From assembly GCA_033032175.1 (NCBI GenBank), contig CM065318.1:1364001-1428000 (forward strand): 64,000 nucleotides of DNA, written 5' to 3'. Positions within the stretch are counted from its first letter, which is position 1, and every line of letters begins with the position of its first letter. A program made the translations under genes and the position numbers. This DNA is from Saturnia japonica (lineage: Eukaryota; Arthropoda; Insecta; Lepidoptera; Saturniidae). Below the pieces are notes generated by a model. It did not search any database, was not told where the DNA came from, and worked only from the letters and a program-made list of their open reading frames with translations. Below, piece after piece: positions 1-11,611 of the stretch.

Positions 1-1195
1 CGAATATAGCTTTTACAATAAGGTATAATAGATTAGAAACCATTGGAAATCATAATAAAATATGCTTTGATTTTATTACCTACGTGAAATGTTACACGAG
101 TATTAAGATTAAAGTAATTTAAAGATATATTGAACCCAAACATCAAAGCAGGTTGACTGTTACAGTCTAAGTACCAAATTAATGCAATTATACAATTTAG
201 ATCCCGAAAGAGCGCTCATAATATCAAAAACACTATCACCAGTTTAGGAAATGTACATTTAATCGACCGAGCTAGCAAGAAACTCAATAAAGTTTATCCT
301 AACGTTTATTTTCCTAATATTATTTTATAATACGATTTGAATGAAGTGTAAAAAGACTAGCTTCCAGATATTACAATTATTTACGTAAAGAAATTTCAAT
401 TCAAAAATACTGATCCATGAAAATGGAAAAATTGCAGTGATACGGCCGCACGAAGCAATAATTACGGAGAAGGAAGCGAAAGAGATTTTTCATCAAAGGA
501 TGCATATTAAAAGATGGAAATGGTTTCATAAAGTAATCCTGTTTTACAGTGGGATTTAAATAATTTGATAAATGATAGACTTTTCAAAATGTTCTTTAGG
601 ACACATAATTTTTATTGTATACAAGTGAACGTTTAAAAAAGAGTTCTGACGTATATTTTGCAATGTATACAGTAGATATTGAAATAGCTACCTAACCCCT
701 ATAGTTATATTGCGGTATGACTCAACTATCATTAGAAACGCAAACATTGTGGTAAGAAATTTCTTAAAAAGCATTGCTAAGGTGTAAATAAAATATATGT
801 TGAACTGTTTCTCAACTTTATGTCCTAAAATAATGTAATGTTAATATTAATTTCACCAGTGTCTTTACAGCCTCAAAAAAAAAAATAAAAAACATATTTA
901 TAATAACTTTTATGTCAAAAACTTATTTTGTATTTCCTTAGAAAAATATACATCTTTGAACAAAAACTTACACGATTGTACCTTAACATTAATTTACTTA
1001 AAGTACTTTTAACTGCCAGTTAAGTGAACAAATTATTAGTTACATTTTGTAAAGACGACGAAAAGATTCGTAATATATGTGTAGCTGCCACTAATTCAAA
1101 GGAGTTCTGAAACTGTACTATAGAAGTATACATAAAAAAAAACCAATATTTTACTGGACGTAAACGTCATCATTAATTCAGTCGAAAGTCATCAA

Positions 1196-1285
1196 CTATT
1201 GGACGTAGGTATCTCCAAGATCGCCACAAGAACATCTTGTGACAGGTCTGCCCACGTTCCGTCTTCCGGTTCCCGGCTGCCACTG
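1196..1285 (-). mobile_element. RTE-type LINE, 3' tail fragment
   Basis: On the minus strand the frame reads QWQPGTGRRNVGRPVTR, then a degraded stretch ending in DTYVQ and a stop. GRR-VGRPVTRW and the TYVQ ending are typical of the C-terminus of RTE-clade LINE polyproteins in Lepidoptera. Only about 90 bp are recognisable and the middle is altered. Confidence 0.6.
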
Positions 1286-1330
1286 AAAAACTCTTTGGCC
1301 CCATTGATTATAAAAGAAAAAAGTTAAAAG

Positions 1331-1425
1331 TCATACTTTTTTTTGTCAATCTGACCTTACTGTTAGCCTGAGGGGCCCTATTCATAAACAGAGCCGTTGA
1401 TGGCTTTTACAGGTTTACCGGGTAC
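1331..1425 (-). repeat. SINE family 3 copy (poly-T / CTGTTAGCC element)
   Basis: A poly-T run followed by the conserved block containing ctgttagcctgaggggccct and gatggcttttacagg. The same block recurs at about 9188, 18728, 19151, 19835, 27025, 60350 and 63872, always with the A/T run on the same side, so this is a retroposon whose poly-A tail faces left here. Confidence 0.7.
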
Positions 1426-2209
1426 TTAGCGAACGCGTGGGCAACAAGCGCGCAGGATGCCAAAGTGGCCGGACCTAGGGTTGGTCTGTTGCCGCGATTG
1501 AAAAGAAGTCTCGATCTGACTAATTCCTTATCCGTAAAATTCGAGCTAAACTATCATATAAATATATACATGTTCCTACCTCCTGTGCGGAAGGAGCATG
1601 TGTATACATATGTATTTAGTGATCTGAAATATTGTCTACACTAAGTAGCGTAAAAAAAGAAAAAAAGGTTGTATGTATGTAAGGTGGTACGTATGTATGA
1701 ACATATTGTGGATAATGATGTATGTGGGTAGCTAATTGATTGCAAGTGCAGTGTCACCTGTATCACGCGGGCGACTGCCAGACTCAAGGGTTTCACACCG
1801 AGGAACGGACCTAGAATTGGGTTGCCGACAAAGACGGAGGTCGCGGCGACGGGTGTGCGGGAGCGAAGTTAGCCACCCGTTATACTAAAACTTTATAGTC
1901 TTAACATTGACTACAGCGAGTTATAAAGTGGTAGAAGTAAACACGCTAAGCCTAGAAGATCTAGATCTCAATTACAGTTACCGATTTTTGAGGTGAAGGG
2001 TTTGAAATGCGATGAAACGAAAAAGTGTAAAAATTCGGCGTGTGCTAATTATACCACAATTTAGTTTACAATTTAGTCGACTTGAGCCGACTTTACTCGA
2101 ACGATCGTTACATAGTCGAGCGTGACGACTCAGTCTCTTTCAATACCCACAAAATAAAGTGCTCAGCGTGCCTGAAGAAGTTTTCACTTGTACGCCCTGT
2201 TACATGTCG

Positions 2210-2345
2210 ATATATCGAGTCCCATAGATTTAGTCCCATAGATGTTTGCTTTCCAAGTTGGCATTGGAAAATACTGTACTACCATGTAATGGTTTTATCA
2301 CGATGTTTTTCTTCAACGAAAATCCATAGACTAATTGTAGGATTC
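2210..2345 (-). repeat. Fragment of SINE family 2
   Basis: The stretch with ccatgtaatggttttatcac and the following gatgtttttcttcaacgaaa matches 36290-36340 (ccatgctatggtttgatcac, then gatgttttccttcaacgaaa) in the same orientation. It lacks the tRNA-like head and so is a partial copy. Confidence 0.5.
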
Positions 2346-5234
2346 AAACATAAATACAAATATATAAAAATTGTATCAAATTAATTTACACAAACAATTG
2401 TAATTATGGTGACATCGATAAGTTTTAATCATTGTCAGGAATAGTTTCACCAAAGCAAATTAAGGAAATATCAACCACAATTGAATTTATTGAGCATTTC
2501 AAACACTAATAAACTTCTTATTAAAACGTTATCAACAAAATCACATGAGTGGAATCACGTGCGATGTTGTTAATTGCTAATTAAAATTATGGTGCTGCCA
2601 ATCAATCTAACACTGCTATTAATAAGAGATAAAGTTTATAAATTATAGGCGGTAGGTAATATCCGAAATTACTGATCCTATTCTAAATTTACTTAAGTGA
2701 TATTAGCAATTAATAATTCTAGCACTATTGTGTTATTCTTATTAGTTGTTATATATTGATAAACGCGTACGCAGATGCGAGTGGTTGCTAGTATAAGATA
2801 ATAATTTGCTAAATTTCTTTCATTAGTATTATAAAAGTACCCACTGAGTAGTTTTACAACACATCTAAGTTTCTTTTATAAAGGACTACAAATTTTACTC
2901 AGTTTATTCTTTTGATCTAATCTGTATACTTAATTATATTATAAGTTTCCAGAGAATCTCCATTTGTTTGTTTGAGCGCGCTAATTTCTGTAACTAATAG
3001 ATTTATATTATTTATTTAATTCTAGTGCTTTACTGAGGAATGTTTTAAGCCATTAAACTTCACGCTATAACTTAGCAACAGTAACTATGAACGTCAAGCA
3101 GTCTAGAAAGCAGTACCCAAATAGTTACAGGAAGAGAAGACAACTAGAGACTACACGGATAAAAGATGCGTTGACGGCGGCGTGGCGCGGTTGAATAAAA
3201 TAATTTTAACACGGATAAAATCTTAGGGCACAGATAGAATCTTTTAATCATCATAAAATTATATCCAAATTGAATCAATCAAATTAAGCTTTACAAAATA
3301 ATTACTGAAACTATTATCGAACATTTTGTTAGGTAACAATTCCTATAAGCACCTTGTTAAATAGAGTTTACTGCCTCGAGATTTTGTAAATAAATTCTAA
3401 CCTTAAGACGTTATTTAATTATCTCGAAATCAATTACCGTTCTAAAGGTATTATAGAAAATTATTTTTGTTACATATTTTACGATCGGCATTTCATATTT
3501 TAATTGTTGTTAGGTACAATTTCAGCATCATAGTCAAATAACATAGTAAAAACACGGCGTTAGAAAACTCATTACAACCCCCTTCAACGTGTAAAGTTTT
3601 TACAGATTTTTAAATATACTCCTTGTTAGTTATGCGTCATTGATGTGACAGGGGTGAGGTAAACGTAAGGGGAGATCCGCGAGCGTACGGGGTGCAGAGC
3701 TATCGAAGGCGCGGTGCGCGGGGCACTTTTTTGCGTTACGGTCGCAGACGCACGCTCGTTATTTCTAATTAGCGCGATCTTGTATTTGTACCCTGAACGA
3801 TTTACACTCCTTGACGATTGGCCTTAAACACTCTTCTTTTGATGACTTCTCTATTATATAGATTTGAAAAAAGAGTAGCGGATAACTTTTTCGCGGTTCG
3901 CAAATCGTGAATAGTACCTACATCAACTATGAATGGGTGGAGAGCAATGATTGTCTGATAGTGCTGAGAAGGTGACTTTAGTTGGTGCAGTTCTTGCGTG
4001 CAGTTGATAGAACATGTTTGGGTAAGTCACTCTATGCCGATATTCCTATTTTTCCTACAAACTCTACCATCGACAGAGCCCAGTGCGGTTAACTGGTATT
4101 TGGCGGAACCAATCCAGAGATAGCACCATTACATAAGGTCATACTTTACATAAGGCCGTATTTGCGATTCATATATAAACACCCGTGGGTATTAAAAATG
4201 CCGATGTTTGACGTTAAGAAGATTTATTTCAATTCACACAGTTACGAATTACACGAACGAACTTTTTATCGCTCGTTGTTATAGCTTTATAATTCAAAAC
4301 TGAACTGCCTCGGCGCCGCGCCTGATTCGCATACCTACACTAAACGATCGCAGAAAAATTCGACGTGATTCACGACGTTTAGTTTCTATGCCTACTCGAT
4401 GACGTAATCGAGGCGATAAGCTGCGATGTTTACACAAACATTCGTCGCGGTTGTTTACGATGCGAACATTATTTCAAAGTTTGTAGTTGCTTCGTGATAT
4501 TTCGGGAACAGGATTTTCTCTCTTTTTAATCGGGTTGTAACAGGTCGTAACAATACGAAGAAGCTGTGCCCGTCTAATGGATTCCCAATTTTTGCAGCAG
4601 TTATCTTTGACTTAAATTGAACATCCCAAGGTTAAGGTCAATATTTAAATGCATCCCTGGGAACTCGAGGCTATGATGAGTATAACTAGACAGTGTATAT
4701 TCAGTAATGTTTGTTATATGAAATATCTTTCTACTAATTAGAGTTTTTGGCAGGATTTTTATCTGACGCGTGGTAGTTTCTATTTTAATTCATAAACTTA
4801 GACAGTTTTAACAAAGGTAGCTGCAATTTTTTTGGTGTTTTTTTTTAAATATATTATAATTATTAGCAAAATATTCTCATCATCTTACATAGACAGAATT
4901 GTGGATGAATATAGTCGCCATTAAATTAAATAAACGCCATTAAATTTACAATGTAATAAGCCCCCAACACAAGTAACCTATTCATTGAGACTTGCAATAA
5001 TTCTAAAGAGCCTAAACACGATATCTATGCCGTAAGTTAGCGAAGAGTTACGTATCCTGCAGGTTTCAGATAATTCTGCTGCATCAGGTCAAAGTTGCCA
5101 AGTACTTCTAATGTCATTGAAGTAACAAAATACTAAATTTTGGTTCGATCAGACTACAATGCACACATCTATTTATCAGCTATAAAAGAGCTGATAATAT
5201 TAAGCCGGCTGAACAGATTTTTTTGAATTATGAC

Positions 5235-5330
5235 TAAGAAAACTCTCGGTCAAATCAACTAGAACTTGAACAAAATCGGTTCAGCCGTTTTGGAGCTACG
5301 ATGCTACAGATAGACATACATATACTTTTT
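5235..5330 (+). repeat. Short dispersed-repeat fragment next to exon E
   Basis: Contains aaaatcggttcagccgtttt followed by ggagctacgatgctacagat, a phrase common in lepidopteran mobile elements. It begins about 60 bp downstream of the exon E donor. The family cannot be fixed from this piece. Confidence 0.45.
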
Positions 5331-5388
5331 TTGTGTTTGGGTTTAAAAACAATGAAACTTTGAAAATAATGCCACTTAATAAACTTAC

Positions 5389-5557
5389 CACTGAGTACAT
5401 GAACGAGAACAGATTTAGGGTTAGCGTTAGCTGGAGAACACGTGTAACGTCCAGAGTCTGTCGACCTCGCTTTCTGGACGAGCAGATGAGAAGTTGTCGT
5501 CTCCCCTTTCTCCGTTATCACTGAAACTCCTCCACGAGGTGAATCGTAGTTGATCTC
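5389..5557 (-). CDS. dpr: dpr exon E: end of Ig2
   Basis: This exon is 169 bp, 56 codons plus one base; it enters in phase 0 and exits in phase 1. It reads EINYDSPRGGVSVITEKG, then ETTTSHLLVQKARSTDSGR, then YTCSPANANPKSVLVHVLS and a split Gly codon. The acceptor is ttttctcag and the donor gtaagt. It encodes strands D to G of Ig2, with the second cysteine in DSGRYTC. The INYDSPRGGVSVITEKG run is one of the most conserved signatures of the family. The protein must continue in at least one more exon for the C-terminal tail and membrane anchor. I scanned 1-5388 on the minus strand for an HPAA-type continuation and found none. Confidence 0.95.
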
Positions 5558-6554
5558 CTGAGAAAAATGTGCCAGTGTCTTAAATGATGTAAATTTATTG
5601 AGTGATTTGTTGAAAATAGATGCGTACTACTTACAAATGCTACATATTTATCATTGGCTTCACTTTTTGTGGCGTGCTTAAAAGACTTGCGATTAATTAC
5701 AGATCCTTATCCAACCACACTTTTGTCAAGTTTTATGATCTCAACGAAATACTCATGAAAATCAGAGATACAAATAAAAATAGTACAATTTTTTTATATC
5801 GACAAAATAATCAGAGTATAAAAGTGATTCATACAAATTTCTCTGAAATGCCACTTTTGATATTAATATTTGAATATTAGAAGATATCTTAGTTTATATT
5901 TTTATGTATATAATACTCATTGTTATGGGAATATCTTTGTTATAAAGCTTTTTCCAGAACATAAATAAGAATTCGGCTTTAAAATGTATACCTACATTTT
6001 TATTTAAGCAAATATGTACAAGCAAGAATATTTCTAACGGATTCAAATGAAAACTCCATAATTATAAAGTAAATAGGTAGTTGAATGTTGAATAAAATAT
6101 TATGTTAAAATTTTCGGGTCGGTCGAAATCTTCCTTGCGTGCAAACAAGTCAATTACATACCTTATACTTATTACATTATGTTAAGATAGAGTGTGAGCG
6201 TACCAGTACGTAGATCGTTCTTTCCAACAAAAATACGTATTAATACGTTGTGCAGAACTATAAATAAGTCTTCATGAAATAATATCTGCTATGATGATCG
6301 TACTGGTTATGTATTAAAATATTAAAGAATTTACAAAAAAACCTTTTTGTTGCAGATGCTTACATAATTTGACTACGAGACAGCAAAATAACAAGACCCT
6401 AAATATAGCAGTCGGAGCTGTACCTGGACAGATGAATCAGTCAATATATTAAATTATATTGTTCTACTTAGATTAACTTGTAATTAGATTAAAATTGGTG
6501 AGACGTATTGCTAAAATACGTAACGGCAGGTATTTCAATACGTAAATACATAAA

Positions 6555-7012
6555 TCGCGCCTATTTCCTAACGGGGTAGCCAGTGACCACGTCCTTCCAC
6601 CTGCTACGATCCTGGCATACATCTTTCGCTTTTTCAACGTTCATTAATCTTTTACCTACTGTATTTTTACTTACTCTTTACTTGACCTCTCTACAGAAGG
6701 TCTCCGATTTGATCGATGAACGTTCGTCTAGGCCTATCTCTTCCAACGTTTCCTTTCACACTTGCATTATAAATTTCTTTAGTCATTCTTCTTTCATTCA
6801 TCCTCTCAACATGCCCAAACCATCTAAGTATCCCTTTCTCAATCCGTGTAACTATATCTTCTTTCACACCACAAAGTTCTCTTATCAGACTATTTCTTAT
6901 ACTGTCTCTCAATTTCACTCCTAACATAACCTCTTAGCACTCTCATTTCTACTGCACTTATTTTACTTTCATGATTTTTCTGCCACATCTCGCTTTCAAG
7001 TATTGAAGAAAT
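6555..7012 (-). mobile_element. RTE-type LINE, 3' coding tail
   Basis: The minus strand reads SEMWQKNHESKISAVEMRVL, then after a frame change RDSIRNSLIRELCGVKEDI, then ILRWFGHVERMNERRMTKEI and GRDRPRRTFIDQIGDLL. It ends with DRSRWKDVVTGYPVRK and a stop. ILRWFGHVERM..RR and GR.RPR..F.DQI are diagnostic of the RTE reverse-transcriptase C-terminus. At least one frameshift and the absence of the polymerase and endonuclease cores mark it as a dead 5'-truncated copy. A tandem array starts immediately to its right. Confidence 0.85.
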
Positions 7013-7017
7013 AAAGT

Positions 7018-7700
7018 TGCAGACTTCCTGGGTGGTAGGACACAACAATTATTGTGTCCAACTGAATCGCGACTACCATATGCCATATACAACTCCCTGT
7101 ATGGTGGCACGCTTAGGCGTACCGTGATCCGGAATCAGACAGTATATATCCAGTAATGAAACGGGGTGATAGAGCCGACTGGTAAATAATACTAGAAAAA
7201 GATTTGCTGGGTGATAGGACATGACAACTGTGTCCGAATGAATCGCGACCATTGATACACCAGGTGTAACCCCCGTTATAGTGATAAACTTAGGCGTATC
7301 GCGATCCGCAATCAGACAGTATATATCCAGTAATGAAACGGGGTAATAGAGCCGACTGGTAAATAATACTAGAAAAAGATTTGCTGGGTGATAGGACATG
7401 ACAACTGTGTCCGAATGAATCGCGACCATTGATACACCAGGTGTAACCCCCGTTATAGTGATAAGCTTAGGCGTATCGAGATCCGCAATCAGACAGTATA
7501 TGTCAAGTAATGAAACGGGGTGGTAGAATCGACTGGTAATAATACCAGAAAAAAGATTTACTGTATGATAGGACAGGACAACTGTGTCCGATTAGATCGC
7601 GATCTTTAATACACCAGGTTTAACCCTCGTTATAGTGATATGCTTCGGCTTGTTGTGTTCCAGGATCAACCCCTTTTATATCCAGTAAGCTGTATATGTG
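7018..7700. repeat. Tandem array, about 177-bp unit, about 4 copies
   Basis: Near-identical units begin at about 7207 and 7384, flanked by diverged copies at about 7026 and 7561. Repeated landmarks are ggtgataggacatgacaact, gaatgaatcgcgacc, the block from tatagtgata to ggcgtatc, and cagtatatatccagtaatga. The period is 177 bp, a multiple of three, so one minus-strand frame stays open for 118 codons as two 59-residue repeats; I regard that as a by-product. The left unit abuts the RTE fragment. Part of the unit resembles 27205-27275. Confidence 0.9.
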
Positions 7701-7739
7701 ATTGACTCTTTTTAGTGTTTTTTACATATCATTATTTCA

Positions 7740-7880
7740 TTGCAGTGCATATCCTGTTTTTAAGAAGCTTGCTGGTCGATACGACTGCGGTGACCTGCGA
7801 TGGATTGCGTATCACTCGATGGTCGCCGTTATTTAGATTGTACTTTATTTACCATCAGGTACAGTGCTATGTCAGTCACT
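7740..7880 (+). mobile_element. LINE 3'-end fragment
   Basis: Contains gcggtgacctgcgatgga and later accatcaggtacagtgctat, which also occur in variant form at about 10630, 18000, 23945 and 42880, where they follow LINE coding tails. It is the 3'-terminal part of that CR1/Jockey-like family. Confidence 0.5.
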
Positions 7881-8744
7881 TTGCTAATGTAAAAAAAGTT
7901 TCTAATCTCAGAACATCGAAGACTCTCGTCGTGAAACTATTATGACCGAATAATCACATAATCCATTATTCCTAAACGAGCTTTATATGAATTAATATGA
8001 TATAACAAGTCTCACAAGGAATGAAGGAAACTCAATTAAAGGGCTGTTTAACGATCATATCCGAGGTCGTGATGAAGATTTGCCAGAGACAAGTTAATGA
8101 AATCCCAACGCTATTAGCAATTTGGCCTCATTCCAAAAATGTAAATGAACCGATATGATTGCTGATTTATGTATTAATTTGATAATCGGAACTATGTAAT
8201 ATCCTACATATTTATGTTGTAATTTAACAGTGTAATGGAGATTCCCGATAAAAGTCTCGGCTAAAATTTTACCTAAAAATGTTGTGTTACTAAATTTCCC
8301 TCAAATCAGTTATTATTTATAATTCAATCGATTTCTTTTTAGAATTTTAATTCATTCATTCACGAACTAAGGTTTAAGGAGAAAGTAAATTTGGATAAGG
8401 TAGCGTAAGAATTAATATCAAGTGAATACTTATGGTAAAGTGTTGAACCAGTGGTTAGACAAATGAAATGTTGCTGCATAATTCTTATTTTCATTTCATA
8501 AACCATACAGTAATGCGACTAATTTAAGAAATTTTAACATAGGAATTTATATTTAATCTCTTCCATAAGCATAACTATTGATGTTTCCAAGTTCAAAATT
8601 TACGGTTTTGTTCAACAGAGACCTATTAATAAGCTATGTATTAGTGACGGATATTAATTACGACTCCGCTCTGTCTTAGGTTATTTATTTATAAAGAGCT
8701 ATACACTATAATGATCACTTAACATGAAGTGAACTGCATGCTTA

Positions 8745-9165
8745 ACGGTTTTTTTTTATACTACAAAGCTGACAAACAAGCATACGGCCCGCCTGGTGGT
8801 AAGCGGCTACGTAGACTATAGATGCTTGTAATACCATAGGATACTTGCGCTATGAACCGTCCTATACCAAAGAGCTCTGAAAACCCTACTTACAACAGGA
8901 AAATAATACAAGGTTATTTGGCTACAATTTTCTGTAGGGTGGAGGTATTCCACCAGTCAACCTGCCCCAAGCAGAGAGAAATCTATTAAAAAAAATCCCT
9001 GTAACTCTCTTTGAACCATTCCCCAAAGAACTCTGTAAACCCTACTCATCGCAGGTAACTAACACAAGGTTATTTGGCTGCTATTTTCTGTAGGTTGGAA
9101 GTATTCCACCACTCGGACTGCTCCAAGTAGAGAGAAATCTCCAAAGAAATTCCCTGTGCCCTACC
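8745..9165. repeat. Dispersed repeat with an internal direct duplication
   Basis: Two copies of a roughly 110-bp block, about 156 bp apart (from about 8875 and 9031), both run from ctctg.aaaccctac through aaggttatttggct to ccaagtagagagaaatct or its variant. A single copy of the related block is at 17220-17360. A T-run and cggcccgcctggtggtaagc lie at the left end. The element family is not identified. Confidence 0.6.
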
Positions 9166-9187
9166 TCTCGATTTAACTCCCAACATA

Positions 9188-9275
9188 TCAACTCAAGTCC
9201 AGTGAAGCTGTAAAAGCCGTCAGAGGCTCCAGGGTCCCTAAGGCTAACAGTATAGTCAGTTCTTAAAAAAAAAAA
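9188..9275 (+). repeat. SINE family 3 copy
   Basis: Contains gtgaagctgtaaaagccgtc, aggctaacagtatagtcagt and a terminal A-run at about 9266-9275. The orientation is opposite to the copy at 1331. It directly follows the duplicated repeat at 8745-9165. Confidence 0.75.
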
Positions 9276-9944
9276 CATATCAACATCACACTAACATGAA
9301 ACAAGAAAATGCTTCTCCATAAAACGTCGTAGCAATACTTGAAATTAAATCAACTACGTTAGCAAAAGTGCCAACCAATAATGATGATACAACAATGAAT
9401 GGACACAAGCAATGAAGTTATTTGAAACAATAACAAGAGTTTCTGTAAACAAGCACCAGTTTATGAAGGTTTCGCTTGAATACTCCCAATTTAACGGTTC
9501 TTTTTCAATACCCCCGGGGGCTCGAGATAAACGATGTCGTGTAACGTCTTGCCAACAACAAATTTCTCGACTTGTCAATAATGTACTGACGATCCAATTC
9601 CACGTTCAGCCTTTTTAAGACTGGTTTTGACATCAGTATAAGTTGAATGACTTAATAATTTAAATCGTTTCACTTTAAAATACTTTTTTGATAACAAGGA
9701 GATCGGAATTCTCTTCTATTATGAAATAAGATTTAAAAAAAATTATTTTGTTAATATAATACAAAAACCATTTTTATATATATTTTATTAAATTGACTCA
9801 ATGTTAATACTAATTGTCAATATTCATTGCCCTACCTTACATAATCCGTAAATGAACTACAAAAATATATTTTGCGAATATAAATTATAATCGCAATTAA
9901 GTATCATCCTAACGTCGTAACCCAATTTAGTTTATTGCCAGGAT

Positions 9945-10045
9945 GACTGGTATGTTTTCCGAACCTGTAATAGTGTTTTACGTTCATAAGTGCCTAGTGG
10001 GCTTAAATTGAATTTTTTAAAATCATTATGATTTTTAAATAATAC
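9945..10045 (+). repeat. Dispersed retroelement tail (ggTATGTTTTCCGAAC type)
   Basis: The block tatgttttccgaacc, gttcataagtgcct and cttaaattgaa recurs at about 21240, 30170-30330 (inverted) and 51150. It is a short interspersed repeat often seen in Lepidoptera, ending in ATTTTGATTTT-like repeats. Confidence 0.6.
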
Positions 10046-10139
10046 TATACGCTACAAAACACCATCAAAAGCAACAAGGTAACTTTATATACAGAAAATA
10101 GAATTGCAGAATATAAAATAATTAAGTAAATATTTGATC

Positions 10140-10500
10140 AAAGTTGAATTAATTGAATGTTGAGATAGATGTGTGAAGTGACAAGAAAATATAAAATAAG
10201 GAATGCGTATATTAGAGGAAGCCTGAAAGGGAACCCAATGACTGATAAGTTTAAGAGTAGAATATTATGCTGGTATGAACAATTTATGCGAAGGGATGAA
10301 GGTCATGTGGCGAAAAGGACAAAGGGGATAGTAAGCGGTAATGCGAGAAGTGAGCGCCCTAAGAAGCCTTGGGTGAACTGTATGGAGGAGAATATGCGTA
10401 TACGGGAAAGAGTCCAGAGATGATGATAGGCTGAAAATAGGCGGGTGGTAGGCTGGAATGGATGAAGATAACGTGCTGTGCCGACTCCGCCTAGTGTGGT
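10140..10500 (+). mobile_element. RTE-type LINE, 3' coding tail
   Basis: Reads MCEVTRKYKIRNAYIRGSLK, then TDKFKSRILCWYEQFMRRDE, then RSERPKKPWVNCMEENM, followed by non-coding tail. R..WY...MRRDE and RPKK.W..C are RTE C-terminal signatures. It stops at 10421. There is no polymerase core, so it is a truncated, inactive copy. Confidence 0.85.
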
Positions 10501-10524
10501 TAGGCTCTGTAGTAAACTTCTCTA

Positions 10525-10720
10525 CGTTTGCCGTTCTGTGAATCTATGGAAGTGTCTACAGCCAATTTGTTCCCTCGTTCCTATAACATGAAGACCATTT
10601 AATATAACGTAAATATACATCTCAGCAGGCATAACTGCGGTGACTGGCAATGGATTAATTTTATTTATATTCCTCACTGGTCTCTGATGTTGATGGACTC
10701 CTTTGAGCTTAAAAAAACTA
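10525..10720 (+). mobile_element. LINE tail (CRSVxLW type)
   Basis: Translates as VCRSVNLWKCLQPICSLV, then a stop, then non-coding tail. The pattern RSV.LWN.LP..VF is the conserved C-terminus of a CR1/Jockey-like LINE, also seen at 17875, 42740 and 62560 (inverted). Frame is broken several times. Confidence 0.6.
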
Positions 10721-10902
10721 TCGCACATTTCACTACTAGCACTAAAGTGTAGAAAATTTCTAACAATGAAATAATTTAATTTAAACATTTTGTTCATAAT
10801 ATATTCAAATTTAGGAAGAATTGCTATAAGTCAAGAACAGAAGACAAATTAGCCTAGCCCTTGAGCATTTTGCTTTCAAGTTCTGTCTATGTATATAATA
10901 TA

Positions 10903-11213
10903 CTAGCTTTTTTCCACGGATTTCCCCGTGTTAAATTTATTCATTCAACTTCAACAGAGCTGCTGTCAACGCATCCGTGTAGTTTATCGTCGTTTTCACA
11001 GCTTGCCAGATTTCTTGACGTTCATGGTTACTATTCCGTTCCTTAGAAGCATAGCGTAAAGTTATATAGTCTATAACCTTTCTCAATAAAGAGTCTATGA
11101 AAATCAAAAAGATTTTTTATATCTGACTGATAGTTCCAGAGATTAGCGCGTTCAAAGATACAAAACAATCTCTTAAGCTCTTTAATATTAGAGTATACAT
11201 AGATAAGTAAAGT
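10903..11213 (-). mobile_element. Non-autonomous Helitron (311 bp), both ends present
   Basis: Read on the minus strand it starts TCTATGTATACTC and ends with CTAG; the flanking bases are A on the 5' side and T on the 3' side, as expected for Helitron insertion without target duplication. Internal phrases tctttgaacgcgctaatctc (variant) and gttactattccg match a family common in Lepidoptera. It carries no Rep/helicase coding. Confidence 0.75.
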
Positions 11214-11611
11214 ACGGACTGACTTATCGCCGACCAGCCCAAGTTATTAAGGATTGAAATTTAGAGAGGGTGTTGAATTTATATTGATGGCATCGTTTAA
11301 GAAGGACTTCTCGAAATTCAACCTCTGAGGGGGTGAAAAGGGGTGTCTAAGTTTGCTTGGCCGATAATATTTAACGGGCCAAACTTATTTGTAACAAGGA
11401 ATACATACCTTTTGACACAATTAAAAAGGTACGTATTTCGGTGTTTTCCATAATTCTAACCCTAACGGGAGAAAGGAGCTAACAACAGTACATTATTGCA
11501 AAGGCCTTGAAATAGGCAATTGCAGGTCGAGTATGAGTTTCAAGGTCGAGCCGTATGCGAGGACTTCACTAATACGAGACAGGCAATTACCATTTCCGCC
11601 GAGGCAAATAT

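Larger units (their letters stand above)
1..5388. other. Intronic or 3' flank of the dpr gene; no gene recognised
   Basis: Apart from the RTE tail (about 1196-1285), the SINE piece (1331-1425), the SINE fragment (2210-2345) and the short repeat at 5235-5330, I see no gene here. GC-richer patches stand out from the AT-rich background at about 1740-1880, 3640-3790 and 4290-4480; none gives a convincing exon. A TATG/GTATG-rich low-complexity stretch lies at about 1660-1720. ORFs at 2082-2384 and 5333-5524 are chance or antisense frames. The C-terminal dpr exon was looked for and not found. Confidence 0.6.

Noticed and set aside
1..5388. Search for the C-terminal dpr exon (HPAA-type start after the Gly split codon)
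   Set aside because: No minus-strand acceptor followed by a compatible frame was found. The exon is presumed to lie outside the window.
7073..7429. 118-codon minus-strand ORF made of two 59-residue repeats
   Set aside because: It is explained by the 177-bp tandem array, whose period is a multiple of three. The outer units do not keep the frame and there is no protein homology that I recognise.
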